Shown piece by piece: positions 63,306 to 64,000 of a DNA stretch of 64,000 bases. Origin of the DNA: JAOEGB01 sp041262585 (GTDB taxonomy: Bacteria; Actinomycetota; Actinomycetes; Streptosporangiales; Streptosporangiaceae). Location of the stretch: positions 1 to 64,000 of the forward strand of contig NZ_JBGCBZ010000007.1 in assembly GCF_041262585.1 (NCBI RefSeq). The letters run 5' to 3'. The notes under the pieces were generated by a model that was given only the letters and a program-made list of their open reading frames with translations, was not told where the DNA came from and searched no databases. The first letter of the stretch is position 1. Every line of letters begins with the position of its first letter. A program made the position numbers and the translations under genes.

Positions 63306-64000
63306 ATGTGGCGACTCATCTCGACTGCGGCAGGCGCCGCGGCGCTCGCTCTGGCGGTCTCCGCCTGTGGCGGCAGCACGAGCTCGGCCCCGGCCACGGA
63401 CGCCGCCCCCTCCGGTCAGATCACCTGGTGGGACACCTCCGACGCGACGACCGAGGCGCCCGCGTTCCAGGCGCTCATCAAGGACTTCGAGGCCAAATAC
63501 CCGAAGATCACGGTGAAGTACGTCAACGTGCCGTTCGCCGACGCGCGGGACAAGTTCAAGACCGCCGCGCAGTCCGGTTCCGGGGCCCCCGACGTGCTGC
63601 GCACCGACGTCGGCTGGGTGGCGGAGTTCGCCTCCCTCGGCTACCTCGCGCCGCTCGACGGCACGCCCGCGCTCGTCAAGCCCGAGGAGTTCCTGCCTTC
63701 GCCGGCGGCCAGCGGCAAGTTCGGCGGCAAGACGTACGGCGTGCCGCAGGTGACCGACACCCTCGGCCTGCTCTACAACAAGGAACTGCTGAAGAAGGCC
63801 GGTTACGACGCCCCGCCGGCGACCATGGCCGACCTCAAGAAGGTCGCTCTCGACGTCAAGTCGAAGGCCGGGGCCGACGGCATCGCTCTCAACGTGGACG
63901 CCTACTTCCTCCTGCCGTTCATCTACGGCGAGGGCGGCGACTTCGTCGACGTGCCCAACAAGAAGATCACTATCGCGTCGCCGCAGACCGTCGCGGGCGT
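63306..64000 (+). CDS. Extracellular sugar-binding lipoprotein (MalE-like), truncated by window end
   Basis: At least 231 codons from ATG at 63306, running off the window. Lipoprotein signal with lipobox VSAC (ALALAVSACGGS). The mature part begins QITWWDTSDATTEAPAFQAL and continues YGVPQVTDTLGLLYNKELLKKAGY, blocks typical of family 1 solute-binding proteins for maltose/oligosaccharides. Anchored outside the membrane, delivering sugar to a MalFG-type permease probably encoded just downstream. Divergent from the MsiK-like ATPase. Confidence 0.93.
   Translation, partial: MWRLISTAAGAAALALAVSACGGSTSSAPATDAAPSGQITWWDTSDATTEAPAFQALIKDFEAKYPKITVKYVNVPFADARDKFKTAAQSGSGAPDVLRTDVGWVAEFASLGYLAPLDGTPALVKPEEFLPSPAASGKFGGKTYGVPQVTDTLGLLYNKELLKKAGYDAPPATMADLKKVALDVKSKAGADGIALNVDAYFLLPFIYGEGGDFVDVPNKKITIASPQTVAG

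Overview
The window is high-GC, densely packed DNA with strong third-position GC bias, many GTG/TTG starts and 4-8 bp stop/start overlaps, and a gene set (F420/LLM oxidoreductases, class II DAHP synthase, HspR/HAIR-type control of lon, MbtH-NRPS cluster, DUF574-type methyltransferase, USP/GNAT-acyl-CoA synthetase stress genes) typical of a filamentous actinomycete. A Streptosporangiales-like or Streptomyces-like host is likely; family or genus cannot be fixed from the sequence alone. I see no rRNA, tRNA, CRISPR array or intact transposase.

Layout. 0.3-10.7 kb: housekeeping and accessory genes (two LLM oxidoreductases, HAD phosphatases, ArfB ribosome rescue factor, lipase-like hydrolase, Tat-exported PhoD phosphatase, FG-GAP secreted protein, DHA2 MFS exporter). 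10.9-17.5 kb: Lon behind a HAIR operator, a Fic AMP-transferase, an acyl-CoA synthetase and an HtrA protease. 17.5-24.1 kb: cytochrome bd locus cydA-cydB-cydD-cydC, divergent from a PadR regulator with a partner HAAS-domain membrane protein and a clear tandem operator between them. 24.4-28.3 kb: two universal stress proteins and a GNAT-acyl-CoA synthetase fusion behind a DosR-like box; with the bd oxidase this reads as a low-oxygen/respiratory stress island. 28.4-38.7 kb: nuclease remnant, orphan ctaD, thioredoxin, a 59-bp MITE-like element, methyltransferase, DAHP synthase, FAD monooxygenase, a tiny secreted peptide, a kinase/mutarotase pair, sulfatase and aldo-keto reductase.

38.8-45.3 kb is a surface-polymer locus: two glycosyltransferase-like proteins converge on a polysialyltransferase-like protein, a GT2 and a three-domain NeuA-HAD phosphatase-NeuB fusion that could make and CMP-activate a nonulosonic acid (Kdn-like) in one polypeptide. 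The best-fitting product is a teichulosonic acid or related cell-wall polymer.

46.5-59.6 kb is a compact NRPS cluster: C-A-T-C-A-T, MbtH and a free-standing condensation-like protein in one coupled operon, and divergently a single C-A-T-TE-MFS polypeptide that fuses chain termination (with a cysteine instead of serine nucleophile) to an exporter. Binding-pocket reading suggests a small residue, a cationic residue and Asp/Asn. A histidine kinase without a response regulator overlaps its end. 61.1-64 kb: ACT-domain protein, MsiK/UgpC-type sugar ABC ATPase, and the start of a divergent sugar-binding lipoprotein cut by the window edge.

A recurring feature is short tandem duplication (9, 12, 13, 14, 15 and 51 bp) in or next to gene ends and linkers, in several places reshaping signal peptides, linkers or catalytic loops.
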